Shown: positions 9,930 to 19,026, counted from the first letter of the stretch. The stretch is 64,000 nucleotides of DNA from Bacillota bacterium (GCA_023460085.1 JAEWRI010000022.1:124001-188000); one strand, 5' to 3'. Notes: generated by a model from the letters alone, not told the origin. Program-made: numbers and translations.

Positions 9930-11132
9930 TTATTGATGGTCTCTTTTTTTATAGCATTCGGGAAGCGCCGCGTATACCGCCGCGCATTTCACCAGATCTG
10001 CCTTCCAGGTCTTCTCGTTAGGTGCGTGCGCCTGTGCCTCTTTTCCGGGGCCGAAGCCGATGCACGGGATGCCGAAGCGGCCCATGATGGAAACGCCGTT
10101 GGTCGAGAACGTCCATTTGTCCACTACGGGTGTGCCATACATGCCTTCGTACGCTTCCACCATCGACGTGGTGGTGATATGTTCCGCCGGAGATACCCAC
10201 GTCGGGAAGTAGCAGTCCGTCGGGTATACAAGGCCGGTGTAAGCCGGGCGGTCGTACTTATACATGGACACCACGGCTTCGTACTTCTGTACGGAGGGCA
10301 GCGCGCGAATCTCCTCCAGCGCCATCTGGTATGTCTCGCCGTCCGTCAGCCGCCGGTCGATGGAAATGGCACAGCTATCCGCCACCGCGCAGCGAGACGG
10401 GGAGGTGAAGAATATTTCCGAAACAGCCAGTGTACCTTTGCCAAGGAACGGATCATAGTGCAGGCGGTTGTTGAGTTCCTTGACTTCCGCCAGTATCTCA
10501 CCCATCTTGTAGATGGCATTGTCGCCGCGCTCCGGAGCGCTGCCATGGCACGAGACGCCCTTCACATCTACACGGATCTCCATGCGTCCGCGCTGCCCGC
10601 GGTAGATGCGGCCGTCCGTCGGTTCGGTAATAACCACGAACTCCGGTTTCACCTTGTCTTCGTTAATAATATACTGCCAGCACAGGCCGTCACAGTCTTC
10701 CTCCTGAACAGTACCCGTTACAAGCACCTTGTACCCGGCAAGCAGTCCCTGCTCCTTCATGATCTTCGCGCCGTACACCGCGCTCACGATGCCACCCAAC
10801 TGGTCGGAAGCGCCGCGCCCGCCTATCTCCTCGTCCGTTTCAAAACCCTGGTAAGGGTCGAACGTCCAGTTGGCAATGTTGCCGATGCCCACGGTGTCGA
10901 TGTGAGCGTCGTAAGCGATGATATTCTCGCCGTCGCCCATCCATCCAAGGATGTTGCCCATCTTGTCGACTTCAACTTTATCAAAGCCAACGGCCTCCAT
11001 CTCCTGTCTGATGCGCGCAATTACTTTCTCCTCGCCTGCACTCTCACCGGGGATCGCGATAAGATCCCGCAAAAACTTTGTCATGGACGCTTCATATCCG
11101 CCCGCCGCTTTTTTAATTAACGAAAAATCCAT
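9930..11132 (-). CDS. ygeY: YgeY family M20-type metallohydrolase
   Basis: A 400-residue M20/ArgE/DapE-type zinc amidohydrolase. The AYDAHIDTVG segment near residue 75 carries the first metal ligands, followed by EEDCDG and TEPTDG acidic motifs. A dimerisation-domain region and a C-terminal segment FGPGKEAQAHAPNE close to the last metal ligand follow. It is the first gene of the leftward purine/selenium-metabolism operon and was named a putative selenium metabolism hydrolase before the cluster was linked to purine breakdown. The start has AAAGGAACGGTAAA upstream. Confidence 0.93.
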   Translation of the reverse strand: MDFSLIKKAAGGYEASMTKFLRDLIAIPGESAGEEKVIARIRQEMEAVGFDKVEVDKMGNILGWMGDGENIIAYDAHIDTVGIGNIANWTFDPYQGFETDEEIGGRGASDQLGGIVSAVYGAKIMKEQGLLAGYKVLVTGTVQEEDCDGLCWQYIINEDKVKPEFVVITEPTDGRIYRGQRGRMEIRVDVKGVSCHGSAPERGDNAIYKMGEILAEVKELNNRLHYDPFLGKGTLAVSEIFFTSPSRCAVADSCAISIDRRLTDGETYQMALEEIRALPSVQKYEAVVSMYKYDRPAYTGLVYPTDCYFPTWVSPAEHITTTSMVEAYEGMYGTPVVDKWTFSTNGVSIMGRFGIPCIGFGPGKEAQAHAPNEKTWKADLVKCAAVYAALPECYKKRDHQ

Positions 11133-11164
11133 TTTACCGTTCCTTTCATTCTCTTACAATATTA

Positions 11165-11190
11165 CAAAAGGGCAATTTCAACATTGCCCT
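11165..11190 (-). terminator. Leader stem-loop, attenuator-like
   Basis: In the 5' leader of the ygeY operon the arms AGGGCAAT and ATTGCCCT (8 bp perfect, 6-nt loop) are followed in the leftward direction by TTTTG. It resembles a weak intrinsic terminator about 35 bp before the ygeY start. I do not recognise a known purine riboswitch in the rest of the leader. Confidence 0.4.
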
Positions 11191-11302
11191 ATCTCACGTG
11201 GATATGGTATCGTTTATTCGGCGTACAAATTAGTTTCGTTTGCATTTGCTATGCTCTTTAATACAAAATATTTTTAATCGCCTAAATATTTTTTATATCT
11301 TG

Positions 11303-11331
11303 ACTTTATCACGGCCACCCACGGTTGTCAA
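11303..11331 (-). promoter_or_regulatory. Predicted sigma-A promoter of the ygeY operon
   Basis: TTGACA (11331-11326), 17-nt spacer, TAAAGT (11308-11303), reading leftward, leaving a leader of about 165 nt before ygeY. The -35 is consensus and the -10 matches 4 of 6. It sits in the 317-bp divergent intergenic region 11133-11449, which otherwise holds only the leader hairpin and the rightward promoter. Confidence 0.55.
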
Positions 11332-11389
11332 CGTGTGTTTCGTCTGCAGGCATTCTATTTTCGCGCATTAACCATTTTTGCTGCCGCCA

Positions 11390-11418
11390 TTGTCGCTCAG
11401 CTGGATTTCCTATACAAT
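11390..11418 (+). promoter_or_regulatory. Predicted promoter of yqeC
   Basis: TTGTCG (11390-11395), 17-nt spacer, TACAAT (11413-11418), placed about 32 bp before the yqeC start codon, giving a short leader with AAGGAAG as ribosome binding site. Confidence 0.5.
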
Positions 11419-11449
11419 ACTATCGGTAACAATTTCAAGGAAGCTTCAT

Positions 11450-12157
11450 ATGATTATCGCCGTAGTAGGAGCCGGGGGGAAAACGACGCTTGGTAATTTT
11501 ATTGGCAAAAGCCTTGCCAATATGAACCGCCGCGTGCTGTTCACCACCACAACAAAAATCTTTATGCCGGCGAATACGCCTGTGTATCTCGGCGCAGCGG
11601 AAGCCATCCGTCCTCTGGGTGCTTTTATGACTGCCTCCAAAGAGGTGCTGAGCAGCGGAAAACTGACAGGTTACTGTCCTGATGAAATCGACGCTATCGC
11701 AAGTACCGGATTGTTCGAAGATATCATCGTCGAAGCGGATGGAGCAGCGCGCAAGCCGGTGAAAGCCCCGAATGAGACGGAGCCCGTTTATCCTGCGGCT
11801 GATTTAATCATCGGCGTCATCGGGCTGGATTGCATTGGACTGCCTGTAAACGATCAGAATGTGCATCGCGCCGCGCTTTTTGCGGGCGTCACGCAGGCCT
11901 CTTTTGACGAGCCGGTTACCGCGCAGCATATTCTCAGGCTGATCAGCCATTCGGAAGGATTATTCCGGCATGCCCCCGCTTCCATTCCAAGGGTTGTCTT
12001 TTTGAATAAGTGCGATACAATAGATGAAAAGATACAGCTTCAGGTGGACGAAATCGTATGCCGCTCCCCTTACCCCGTTATGATAACGGGATATGCTGTA
12101 AACTGGTTTGAGGCTTTTGCTTTACGATTTTTACAAGGAGACAGCCATGCTCATTGA
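11450..12157 (+). CDS. yqeC: YqeC family selenium-dependent hydroxylase accessory protein
   Basis: A 235-residue P-loop protein beginning MIIAVVGAGGKTT, a Walker A variant near its N-terminus as expected for YqeC. The start at 11450 (not the longer frame upstream) puts the P-loop at the N-terminus and has an AAGGAAG site. YqeC is a marker gene for maturation of molybdenum hydroxylases carrying labile selenium, which suits the divergent xdhD-like gene. Its 3' end overlaps the next gene by 11 bp, implying translational coupling. The biochemical role of YqeC is not established. Confidence 0.88.
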   Translation: MIIAVVGAGGKTTLGNFIGKSLANMNRRVLFTTTTKIFMPANTPVYLGAAEAIRPLGAFMTASKEVLSSGKLTGYCPDEIDAIASTGLFEDIIVEADGAARKPVKAPNETEPVYPAADLIIGVIGLDCIGLPVNDQNVHRAALFAGVTQASFDEPVTAQHILRLISHSEGLFRHAPASIPRVVFLNKCDTIDEKIQLQVDEIVCRSPYPVMITGYAVNWFEAFALRFLQGDSHAH

Positions 12158-12935
12158 ACGCATTCCGGAATTGATAGCCCAGAATAGATCGGTGGCGCTG
12201 GTTACGGTTACCTCTGCCAGCGGTTCCACGCCCGCGGAGGTGGGAAAAGAAATGCTGGTGGATGCCTCCGGCAACATCGGCGGCACGGTCGGCGGCGGCA
12301 ATTTGGAGTTTATATCGATCAAAAAAGCACAGGAATGCATTGAGCGAAACCAAAGTGTCACTGTCCACTTTGATTTGAAGAAAGACCTTGGAATGGAATG
12401 CGGCGGTGAAGCGGACATATTCATCAAGGTTTACAGCCCCGCGATACAACTTGTATTGGTGGGCGCCGGCCATATCGGACAAGCCCTGTATAAGATTGCG
12501 GAAACGCTGGGATATGACGTTGCAGTCATTGACGATCGGGAAGAGGTGGCAACTCGCGAGCATTATCCGAACGCACGGAGCATCCGGATAGGAGACATTG
12601 GCAAGGAGTGCGAAAAGCTTTCAATATCACCCGCCACCACCTACGTCGTTATCGCAACCCGCGGGCACAAATGTGACGAGGTCGCCCTCTATCACATGGT
12701 CCAGAAAGATCCCAGGTATATTGGCGTGATCGGAAGCCGCAACAAGGTAGCCGTAATGATGTCCAGCCTCAGAGAGAAGGGCATTCCGCAGGAGAAGCTG
12801 GACACCGTTTATACCCCGATCGGGATTGCGCTGGGCGGAGGTCAGCCCGCAGAGATTGCGGTTTCCATTATCAGCGAAATACTCCTTGTTAAGAACGGCG
12901 GACGCCTTGCGCACATGAAAACACCGCCGATTTAA
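12147..12935 (+). CDS. XdhC/CoxI family molybdenum-hydroxylase maturation protein
   Basis: A 262-residue protein with an N-terminal XdhC/CoxI domain (SASGSTPAEVGKEMLV, GGTVGGGNLE, MECGGEADI) and a C-terminal Rossmann domain (VGAGHIGQAL, IATRGHKCDEVAL, GVIGSRNK). It ends with GIALGGGQPAEIAVSI, a strongly conserved XdhC_C motif. The family delivers and sulfurates molybdenum cofactor for xanthine-dehydrogenase-type enzymes; a YqeB-like selenium role is possible. Start ATG 12147 is chosen for the AAGGAG 7 nt upstream, and it overlaps yqeC by 11 bp. Confidence 0.88.
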   Translation: MLIERIPELIAQNRSVALVTVTSASGSTPAEVGKEMLVDASGNIGGTVGGGNLEFISIKKAQECIERNQSVTVHFDLKKDLGMECGGEADIFIKVYSPAIQLVLVGAGHIGQALYKIAETLGYDVAVIDDREEVATREHYPNARSIRIGDIGKECEKLSISPATTYVVIATRGHKCDEVALYHMVQKDPRYIGVIGSRNKVAVMMSSLREKGIPQEKLDTVYTPIGIALGGGQPAEIAVSIISEILLVKNGGRLAHMKTPPI

Positions 12936-13010
12936 ATAACTGCCTTTATCACAGCGCAAACCGGTTTCGGATCAGCGTTTATCGCACTCCTTTCTTTCCT
13001 GCAGGCAAAA

Positions 13011-13045
13011 AGACAAGCGCCGCAGCAGCGGCGCCCAAAGTTTTT
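13011..13045. terminator. Bidirectional stem-loop between convergent operons
   Basis: GCGCCGC (13017-13023), loop AGCA, GCGGCGC (13028-13034). Rightward it is followed by CCAAAGTTTTT, leftward by TTGTCTTTTTG. It lies between the rightward yqeC/xdhC pair and the convergent GPH symporter gene, and probably terminates both. Confidence 0.6.
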
Positions 13046-13090
13046 CCATTCGCGTTTTTGACATCCTCCGCATGAATAAGCACCGGTACC

Positions 13091-14626
13091 CTAATCCGAT
13101 ATTTCGGTTGTGCCGCTATGTATTGCAGAAGGTGCATTGCCCTCCACGTTCCAGAGTTTATCAGCTTTTTCCCCGGTCAGAAGTTCAAAATCTTTACACT
13201 CCTCTTCAGAGAAGTCCTTTATACACTGTCCTTCTTTCAGGCGATGCACCCCGTTCACCACACAACTGAACCGTCTGCCGTCCAGCTTGTATCGAAGCGC
13301 AAACAGAAATGCCACACCCAGGAATACCACCGGTATGATTACAAACATCCATTTTATCGTACCTCCCACGCTGGATGTCGCCCATTCCTGCGGGTTGAAT
13401 GTTGAAATATTGCTGCGCGCCAGATTGTACGCGTTTTGGTCAAAGCCCGCAAACTTGAGCCCAAAGCCGAGCATCAGTACCGCGATTCCACTGGAAAACT
13501 TCCGTGCAAATGTGGTAAAACCGCTGTAAATTCCCTCCCTGCGTTTCCCTGTTATCAACTCGTCTACATCGCAGGTATCTGACAGCATGGACCATGTAGC
13601 AAGGTTGCCTGCTGCCGCTCCCATTGCCACCATTACCGCCAGCACGCAGATTACCCATACAGGCGTCACGCTGGTTACAAATATGAACCCGACGGAAGCA
13701 GCCACCCACACCGGTATTCCGATATACAGCGGATAGACCTTCCCTTTTTTCTGCGCAATCGCGTTATGGAGGAACATAAACGCCAGCTGAAATACCAGCA
13801 GCACGCCCATTATCAATTCATAACTGGCAAATCGCAGCACCACGATATCAATGTAGAACACGAATAATGCCAGCAGCAGGTCTATGGCAACCTGAACGAA
13901 AATGAATACTCCGAGGTAGATGCGATATGTTCTATTGCGAAACACGGTAAACCATTGCCTGATGGAGAATGGCTCCGGTGCCGGAAGATCCTTCTTCTCC
14001 TTCGTTCCAAGGAAAGTAAACAGCCAGCAGAGCGCAAACAGCAACCCGAACACCACCGCCATCATCAGGTATCCTTGTTTTTGCGCCGGTCCGTTGGTTT
14101 CACCGCCAAACCCTTTGATAAGCATCATCGGCACCACCGCTGCCAGTATCGCGGTGCCGGCAGAAAACGCCATACGTGCGGTGGTAAAGCTCGTGCGCTC
14201 GTTATACTCGCTGGTGATGTCCGGCAATATCGCGTTATATGGCACCATCACGATGGTAAAGGCGGTGCCGAAAAACATATACGCGAACATATAATAGAAG
14301 AACTTGCCCATCTCGCTTTGGATACCGAATGAGTACCACATCATGATAAACGAAGCAAGCACAGGCACGATGCCAATAAGAAAGTAGATGCGCCGCCTGC
14401 CGTAACGGGATCGCGTTTTATCAGACAGATTTCCTACAATTGGGTCTGTAATGGCGTCCCACAGCTTACCCACAAAAATGATGGTGGTGGCCAGCACAAC
14501 AGACATGCCTTCCACGATGACGAGGAAGTTCATAAAGAGCATGCTGAATATCAGGAAAGCACCCCCGCCGTAGATGTCGCCGCAAGCGTATCCCAGCTTT
14601 TTTTTCAAACCGTACACCCCTTTCAC
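13091..14626 (-). CDS. GPH family sugar:cation symporter
   Basis: A 511-residue, about 12-helix membrane protein of the glycoside-pentoside-hexuronide:cation symporter (MelB-like) branch of the MFS. The family signature is clear: KLGYACGDIYGG at the N-terminus, then KLWDAITDPIVGNLSDKTRS and YGRRR in the first cytoplasmic loop. A C-terminal hydrophilic tail of about 70 residues after the last helix is longer than usual. It is the last gene of the seven-gene sugar operon, 7 bp after the IclR gene, and presumably imports the operon's substrate. Specificity cannot be read from sequence. Confidence 0.9.
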   Translation of the reverse strand: MKGVYGLKKKLGYACGDIYGGGAFLIFSMLFMNFLVIVEGMSVVLATTIIFVGKLWDAITDPIVGNLSDKTRSRYGRRRIYFLIGIVPVLASFIMMWYSFGIQSEMGKFFYYMFAYMFFGTAFTIVMVPYNAILPDITSEYNERTSFTTARMAFSAGTAILAAVVPMMLIKGFGGETNGPAQKQGYLMMAVVFGLLFALCWLFTFLGTKEKKDLPAPEPFSIRQWFTVFRNRTYRIYLGVFIFVQVAIDLLLALFVFYIDIVVLRFASYELIMGVLLVFQLAFMFLHNAIAQKKGKVYPLYIGIPVWVAASVGFIFVTSVTPVWVICVLAVMVAMGAAAGNLATWSMLSDTCDVDELITGKRREGIYSGFTTFARKFSSGIAVLMLGFGLKFAGFDQNAYNLARSNISTFNPQEWATSSVGGTIKWMFVIIPVVFLGVAFLFALRYKLDGRRFSCVVNGVHRLKEGQCIKDFSEEECKDFELLTGEKADKLWNVEGNAPSAIHSGTTEISD

Positions 14627-14633
14627 CTGTTAT

Positions 14634-15404
14634 TTATTGCTCCGGCAGCTGCTCTCTGAAATATCCCAGCTGCTCGGACAGCTTTCGGGCGGTTTTCGCC
14701 ACTTCCTTCACGAGCGACGCTACCTTCACGTCTCCCTTGACGCGGCTTTTGGGGCATGATATGCCAACGCTGTACGGCACATTCCCCGCATTATTGAACA
14801 CAGGGGCTGCGATGCACATGATATCCTCGCTGACCTCACCGTCGTCAATGGCGAATCCCTGTGAGGCTACCTCTTGCAGCTCGCTGCGCAGCGCGGCAGC
14901 GTCGGTGATGGTTTTCTTTGTAAAAGCTTTAAAGTCCAGCCTTGAAAGTATGCTCTCACGCTTATCTTCCTCGCAGAAAGCCAGCAGGCATTTGCCTACG
15001 GAGGAGCAATGTACAGGCTCTGCGTTGCCTATCTTCGCATGGACCGCGAGGCGCGAATCAGTCATCGCCTGTTCGATGACGACGGCGCTGTCATTGCTGA
15101 GCATGCAAAGGTGTGCCGACTCTCCCGTCGCTTCTACGAGCTTCGCCATAAACGGCTTCGCAACGGACATGACATTCAGGTTCCTGACGAGCCTGTCGGA
15201 CAGGCGCAGTATCCCCGGCCCCAGCTTATACTTCGCCGTCTCTTTGTCCTGCTCCACCATGTTGGTTTCAATCAGGGTTTCGAGTATGCGGTATGCCGTA
15301 CTTTTGTTGACTCCCAGTTCCTCCGCGACCTCGGTGACGCCTGCGGTTCTTCGCTTTGACAGAAACACCAACGCCGCAATACCACGCTCCAGCGACTGTA
15401 TCAT
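14634..15404 (-). CDS. IclR family transcriptional regulator
   Basis: A 256-residue regulator with the N-terminal winged HTH (VTEVAEELGVNKSTAYRILE, residues about 23-42) and a C-terminal IclR effector domain (VHCSSVGKCLLAF, APVFNNAGNVPYSVGIS). Its start overlaps the stop of the RpiB-like gene (ATGA), so it is translated within the operon it most likely controls. The inducer is probably a pathway intermediate. The inverted repeat at 20855-20873 in the operon's promoter region is a candidate operator. Confidence 0.92.
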   Translation of the reverse strand: MIQSLERGIAALVFLSKRRTAGVTEVAEELGVNKSTAYRILETLIETNMVEQDKETAKYKLGPGILRLSDRLVRNLNVMSVAKPFMAKLVEATGESAHLCMLSNDSAVVIEQAMTDSRLAVHAKIGNAEPVHCSSVGKCLLAFCEEDKRESILSRLDFKAFTKKTITDAAALRSELQEVASQGFAIDDGEVSEDIMCIAAPVFNNAGNVPYSVGISCPKSRVKGDVKVASLVKEVAKTARKLSEQLGYFREQLPEQ

Positions 15405-16021
15405 TTCCCGGCCTCCATATAGTCCTCAAAGTACAGAAAGCCATGCTGCGACATTGCCTCCCGGAAGGGTGCGTGCGAGAGCACCGTATTCACGATATCC
15501 CGATCAAGCGAACGCACGATATCCCCAAACGGTCTGTGTGTAATCTGGGATATGCGGCGAAGCCGTTCGCGGCTCTGCGCCTGGCTCTCGCTTCGGTGCG
15601 GCGGATACCCGCCGCCCGGCGGACTGAGAAACAGCTTCTCGAATATATACGTCAAGTTGAGATCTCCCGCCCAGCCGTAGCCCTTGTTGAGCGCCAGCGA
15701 GATGCAGTTTCCCGCATTGATTTGAGAGAAAAGAAAAGCGTCCAGCGGGCTCAGCACCAGCCCGCAGAATACCCCCGGATATTGCATCACCGAGCATAGG
15801 AAACCCTGTCCGGTGCCGCAGCCGCCTATCGCCATGTCCGCCGCGCCCGTATTCAGCATCGCAGCCGCTATCAGCCCGGTATGAATATAGGTCAGCTCAA
15901 CTCCGCCTTCCGCGGCTGTCATTCCTACGTTCAGTACTGTCTGTTCACACGCCTGCAGCGCACTTACTATATCCTTGTTTTTATCGCGCGCCGATACCTC
16001 ATTAACCACCGCGATACGCAT
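15401..16021 (-). CDS. RpiB/LacA/LacB family sugar isomerase
   Basis: A 206-residue protein of the ribose-5-phosphate isomerase B/LacAB fold. It starts MRIAVVNEVSARDKNKDI, and the signature GCGTGQGF (near residue 86) corresponds to the family's GSGNGE/GTGIG loop. It is longer than RpiB (about 150 residues), with a C-terminal extension containing PPGGGYPPHR. Overlaps by one base with the transketolase C-subunit gene (TAATG) and by 4 bp with the IclR gene. It probably isomerises an aldose/ketose made or used by the transketolase; not assumed to be housekeeping RpiB. Confidence 0.82.
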   Translation of the reverse strand: MRIAVVNEVSARDKNKDIVSALQACEQTVLNVGMTAAEGGVELTYIHTGLIAAAMLNTGAADMAIGGCGTGQGFLCSVMQYPGVFCGLVLSPLDAFLFSQINAGNCISLALNKGYGWAGDLNLTYIFEKLFLSPPGGGYPPHRSESQAQSRERLRRISQITHRPFGDIVRSLDRDIVNTVLSHAPFREAMSQHGFLYFEDYMEAGK

Positions 16022-16983
16022 TATCCTCTCCTCCTTGAGACAGCCCTTTTTACCGCTGCACAGATGTCTGCTGCGGTAAGGCCGAATTTCTTCATCAGGT
16101 ATTCCTGCGAACCCACCTCGCCGAACCTGTCTCTGACTCCAATGCGTTCCAGCGGCGCGGGACAGTATTCCCCCAGCACCTCCGCCACCGCGCTGCCCAA
16201 CCCGCCGATGATGTTATGATTCTCCGCAGTGACAACTGCGCCGCACCGCTGCGCAGCTTCCGCCACAGCCTCACGATCGATGGGTTTCACGGTATACATA
16301 TCGAATACGTCGATATCAATGCCTTCCGAAGACAGCGTTTCCGCCGCGCACAGCGCTTCGTATACCATGATACCGCACGCAAATACCGCAGCGTCATTTC
16401 CTTCCCGAAGCCGCCTGGCTTTCCCAATCTCTAGCGATTCGTCTGCTGCGTAAATTTTTCTCATCTGTTTACGCCCAAATCGCATATAGCAGTTCCCATA
16501 TTTCTTTGCCATACTGTCTACCAGCGAACGCAGTGAAACGCCGTCCGCCGGTTCCAGCACCGTCATGCCGGGAATGTTGCGCATGATACCCATATCCTCC
16601 AGCGGCATATGCGTGCCGCCGTTAATCGCCGCGGTTACACCCGCGTCCGCCCCTACCAGCTTCACGTTGAGATCCTGATACGCGCATGACAGAAAGACCT
16701 GATCATAGGCACGCCGGGAAGCAAATACGCCAAACGCCTGCAGAAACGGCACGAAGCCCGTCGCGGAAAGACCTGCCGCCATGCCCACAGCGTGCGCCTC
16801 CATAATTCCGCAATCGACGGCGCGTCCGGGAAACCGCTTGTAAAACGGCACAGTACCCATTGATACGCTGGTATCCACATCGAGTACCATCACGCGCGCG
16901 TCTGCTTCCGCCGCCGCTATCAGCGCGTTGCAGTAATGCGCCCGCATTTCGACATCATCCAAAGCGTATGCCGACTCCCTCAT
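16021..16983 (-). CDS. Transketolase, C-terminal (pyrimidine/C) subunit
   Basis: A 320-residue split-transketolase subunit containing the pyrimidine-binding domain (DVDTSVSMGT, CGIMEAHAVGMAAGLS with the catalytic Glu) and the C-terminal transketolase domain (IDVFDMYTVKPIDREAV, TAENHNIIGGLGSAVAE). Its ATG overlaps the stop of the N-subunit gene by 4 bp, so the two chains are co-translated and presumably form one enzyme. Split transketolases of this kind are common in catabolic operons for unusual sugars in Firmicutes. Confidence 0.93.
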   Translation of the reverse strand: MRESAYALDDVEMRAHYCNALIAAAEADARVMVLDVDTSVSMGTVPFYKRFPGRAVDCGIMEAHAVGMAAGLSATGFVPFLQAFGVFASRRAYDQVFLSCAYQDLNVKLVGADAGVTAAINGGTHMPLEDMGIMRNIPGMTVLEPADGVSLRSLVDSMAKKYGNCYMRFGRKQMRKIYAADESLEIGKARRLREGNDAAVFACGIMVYEALCAAETLSSEGIDIDVFDMYTVKPIDREAVAEAAQRCGAVVTAENHNIIGGLGSAVAEVLGEYCPAPLERIGVRDRFGEVGSQEYLMKKFGLTAADICAAVKRAVSRRRG

Positions 16984-17810
16984 CGTCTATCCTCCGCCAG
17001 CCGCCTGTCCACTTCGGCGCAGGCTTCATCTGCCATGTCCTCCGTGATGACCATGTAGTGGTTGAACGCGGCTTTCTCCGAAAAACTGCATCCCTGCCCT
17101 TTTTCTGTATCCAATATGACGGCCGCGGGCTTCCCGCTCCCTTTTGCTTTAACCAGTGCGTCATATATCGCACCGCAGTCCTTGCCATCGGCGCATATGG
17201 CCTCCCAGCCAAACGCGGCAAAACGCCCCGCTATTTCGGACCCGCCGCAAATGTCCCGCACATAACCGTCCAGCTGACGCTTATTGGCATCCACAATCAA
17301 TACGACGTTGTCCATGCGTCGGTGGGCAGCAAACTGCACCCCCTCCCAAACCTGTCCTTCCTGAATTTCGCCGTCTCCGGTGATAATAAATACTGTGCTG
17401 GCAATGCCCTTCATGCGGTTGCCCAGCGCCGCGCCGATTCCCAGTGAAACGCCCTGCCCCAGCGATCCGGTGCTGAGATCGATGCCGGGCGTCTTCAGCC
17501 TGTCGCAGTGGCTGGGCAGAGATGTACCGCCCTCGTTCAGCGTGTTCAGCAGCGCCTTATCAAAATAGCCTTTGTACGCAAGCGCTGCGTACAGCGCCGG
17601 GCCGCAGTGTCCCTTGCTTAATACCACCCAGTCGCGTTCTTCCCAATCAGGCCTTGACGGATCCACGCGCAGCACGCCCTCGTACAGAACACCAAGCAGT
17701 TCGCAGATGGACATGCTGCCGCCGATGTGCCCGTAGCCCGCTGTTGCCATCGCGCGGATCGTGAGCTTACGAATCTCCGCCGCGGCGTTTTTCATGCGAT
17801 CGATATTCAT
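16980..17810 (-). CDS. Transketolase, N-terminal (ThDP-binding) subunit
   Basis: A 276-residue subunit carrying the diphosphate-binding domain: GHIGGSMSICELLGVLY near the N-terminus, the catalytic-histidine segment SKGHCGPALYAAL, and the ThDP/Mg motif GDGEIQEGQVWEG at about residues 144-156. I chose ATG 17810, one base after the upstream stop, rather than the longer frame from 17879, which would overlap the preceding gene by 68 bp and lies outside the conserved domain. Partner of the next gene. Confidence 0.93.
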   Translation of the reverse strand: MNIDRMKNAAAEIRKLTIRAMATAGYGHIGGSMSICELLGVLYEGVLRVDPSRPDWEERDWVVLSKGHCGPALYAALAYKGYFDKALLNTLNEGGTSLPSHCDRLKTPGIDLSTGSLGQGVSLGIGAALGNRMKGIASTVFIITGDGEIQEGQVWEGVQFAAHRRMDNVVLIVDANKRQLDGYVRDICGGSEIAGRFAAFGWEAICADGKDCGAIYDALVKAKGSGKPAAVILDTEKGQGCSFSEKAAFNHYMVITEDMADEACAEVDRRLAEDRR

Positions 17811-17811
17811 C

Positions 17812-19014
17812 TCAGCTTCGCTTTCCGAATATGCCGAGTATGCTGCGCCGCTTTCGCGGTGCTTTGTCTTCGTAGTCATCGAGATAGATTTCCTTTTTCA
17901 GCTGTGACGAGTCGATGGCTGCCAGCGAGAACTTGAGTACCTCGCGTCCGCGATTCCCATCCAACATCGGCTCCCGATCATTCTTGATCGCTTCGATGAA
18001 GTCCAGCGTAGAATTTTTGAATGAATCGCCCCAGTCACACGCCATGTCGCAGTACTCGTGCAGCCTGCCGTCGCGATACATGACCACCGGCGCTACCATC
18101 GGCAGCATGGACGCCGTGCATCGCGTCACCCAGAGGACGCCTCGTGTTCCGGTCAGCTCCATACGTTCATCACATGTGTAATATTTGCTCTGCACGTACA
18201 TCTCGGGCGAGTCCACGATATCCATCACGCCATACCGTTTCCCGCCTTTGTGCTTCCACATCACCATTGCCGGGCAGTCCTGATAGACGCCGGGAAGCAC
18301 CGGCGAGCTGTCTATCCACGCCGAAACTTTCTCCACGTCCCCCATCATGTGCATGATGATGGAAAACTTATGGTACCCGTCATCGAAAACGAGCGGGCCG
18401 CCTCCCGCCAAAGTATCGTTCAATCTCCAAAGCCACGACGCGGGGTCCACCTCCCAACCGGTCTGCGTTAAGGCCTCTCCGGTCTGTTTTACCGCCTGCT
18501 TCGTACGCGCCTCCGCGCCCGGGCGATTCGCAGAGCATAACCCTCCGTTGTTCATCTTGTACCGGATGGATACGGGCTCGCCTATCTCCCCGGAATCCAA
18601 CATCTTTTTGGCAAGCTGGTAGGGCGGATAGAACACGAAGTTCTCAAAGACCTTAAGTTTCACACCGTTGATGCGCGCCGCTTCTATCATCGCGTCGCAC
18701 TCGGCGATATTCAGTGCCATGGGCTTTTGCACGGAAACGTGTTTTTTTGCATTGCATGCCGCAATAGTCATCTCGCAGTGCAGATGATGCGGCACCAGCA
18801 GCTCCACGGCATCCACCTCCGAATCCGCAAGCACCTCCTCGTAGCGGGAATAGACCTTTGCGATACCGTGCTCTCGCGCAAATTCTTCCGCCCGTTTCAC
18901 ATTTTTATCGCAGATGCCATAAAGCCCGGCGTCCGGATGATCCTTGTAGCCCGGCACGTGCAGCGTCGCGATACGGCCACAGCCAACAATAACGAATTTC
19001 AGCTTCCCCGCCAT
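17812..19014 (-). CDS. Gfo/Idh/MocA family NAD(P)-dependent oxidoreductase
   Basis: A 400-residue dehydrogenase. The N-terminal Rossmann domain has VIVGCGRIATLH, the family EKP-like motif appears as QKPMALN near residue 97, and DDGYHKFSI carries the putative catalytic Lys/His region. The family oxidises or reduces sugars and inositols using NAD(P). The C-terminal tail is basic (KAPRKRRS). Second gene of the operon, 12 bp after the ThDP enzyme. Likely the entry oxidation step, but the substrate is unknown. Confidence 0.88.
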   Translation of the reverse strand: MAGKLKFVIVGCGRIATLHVPGYKDHPDAGLYGICDKNVKRAEEFAREHGIAKVYSRYEEVLADSEVDAVELLVPHHLHCEMTIAACNAKKHVSVQKPMALNIAECDAMIEAARINGVKLKVFENFVFYPPYQLAKKMLDSGEIGEPVSIRYKMNNGGLCSANRPGAEARTKQAVKQTGEALTQTGWEVDPASWLWRLNDTLAGGGPLVFDDGYHKFSIIMHMMGDVEKVSAWIDSSPVLPGVYQDCPAMVMWKHKGGKRYGVMDIVDSPEMYVQSKYYTCDERMELTGTRGVLWVTRCTASMLPMVAPVVMYRDGRLHEYCDMACDWGDSFKNSTLDFIEAIKNDREPMLDGNRGREVLKFSLAAIDSSQLKKEIYLDDYEDKAPRKRRSILGIFGKRS

Positions 19015-19026
19015 GGCTGAACCTCC

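Noticed and set aside
11133..11300. Purine riboswitch in the ygeY leader
   Set aside because: I could not find the conserved core of the guanine/adenine or xanthine riboswitches; only a simple hairpin is present.
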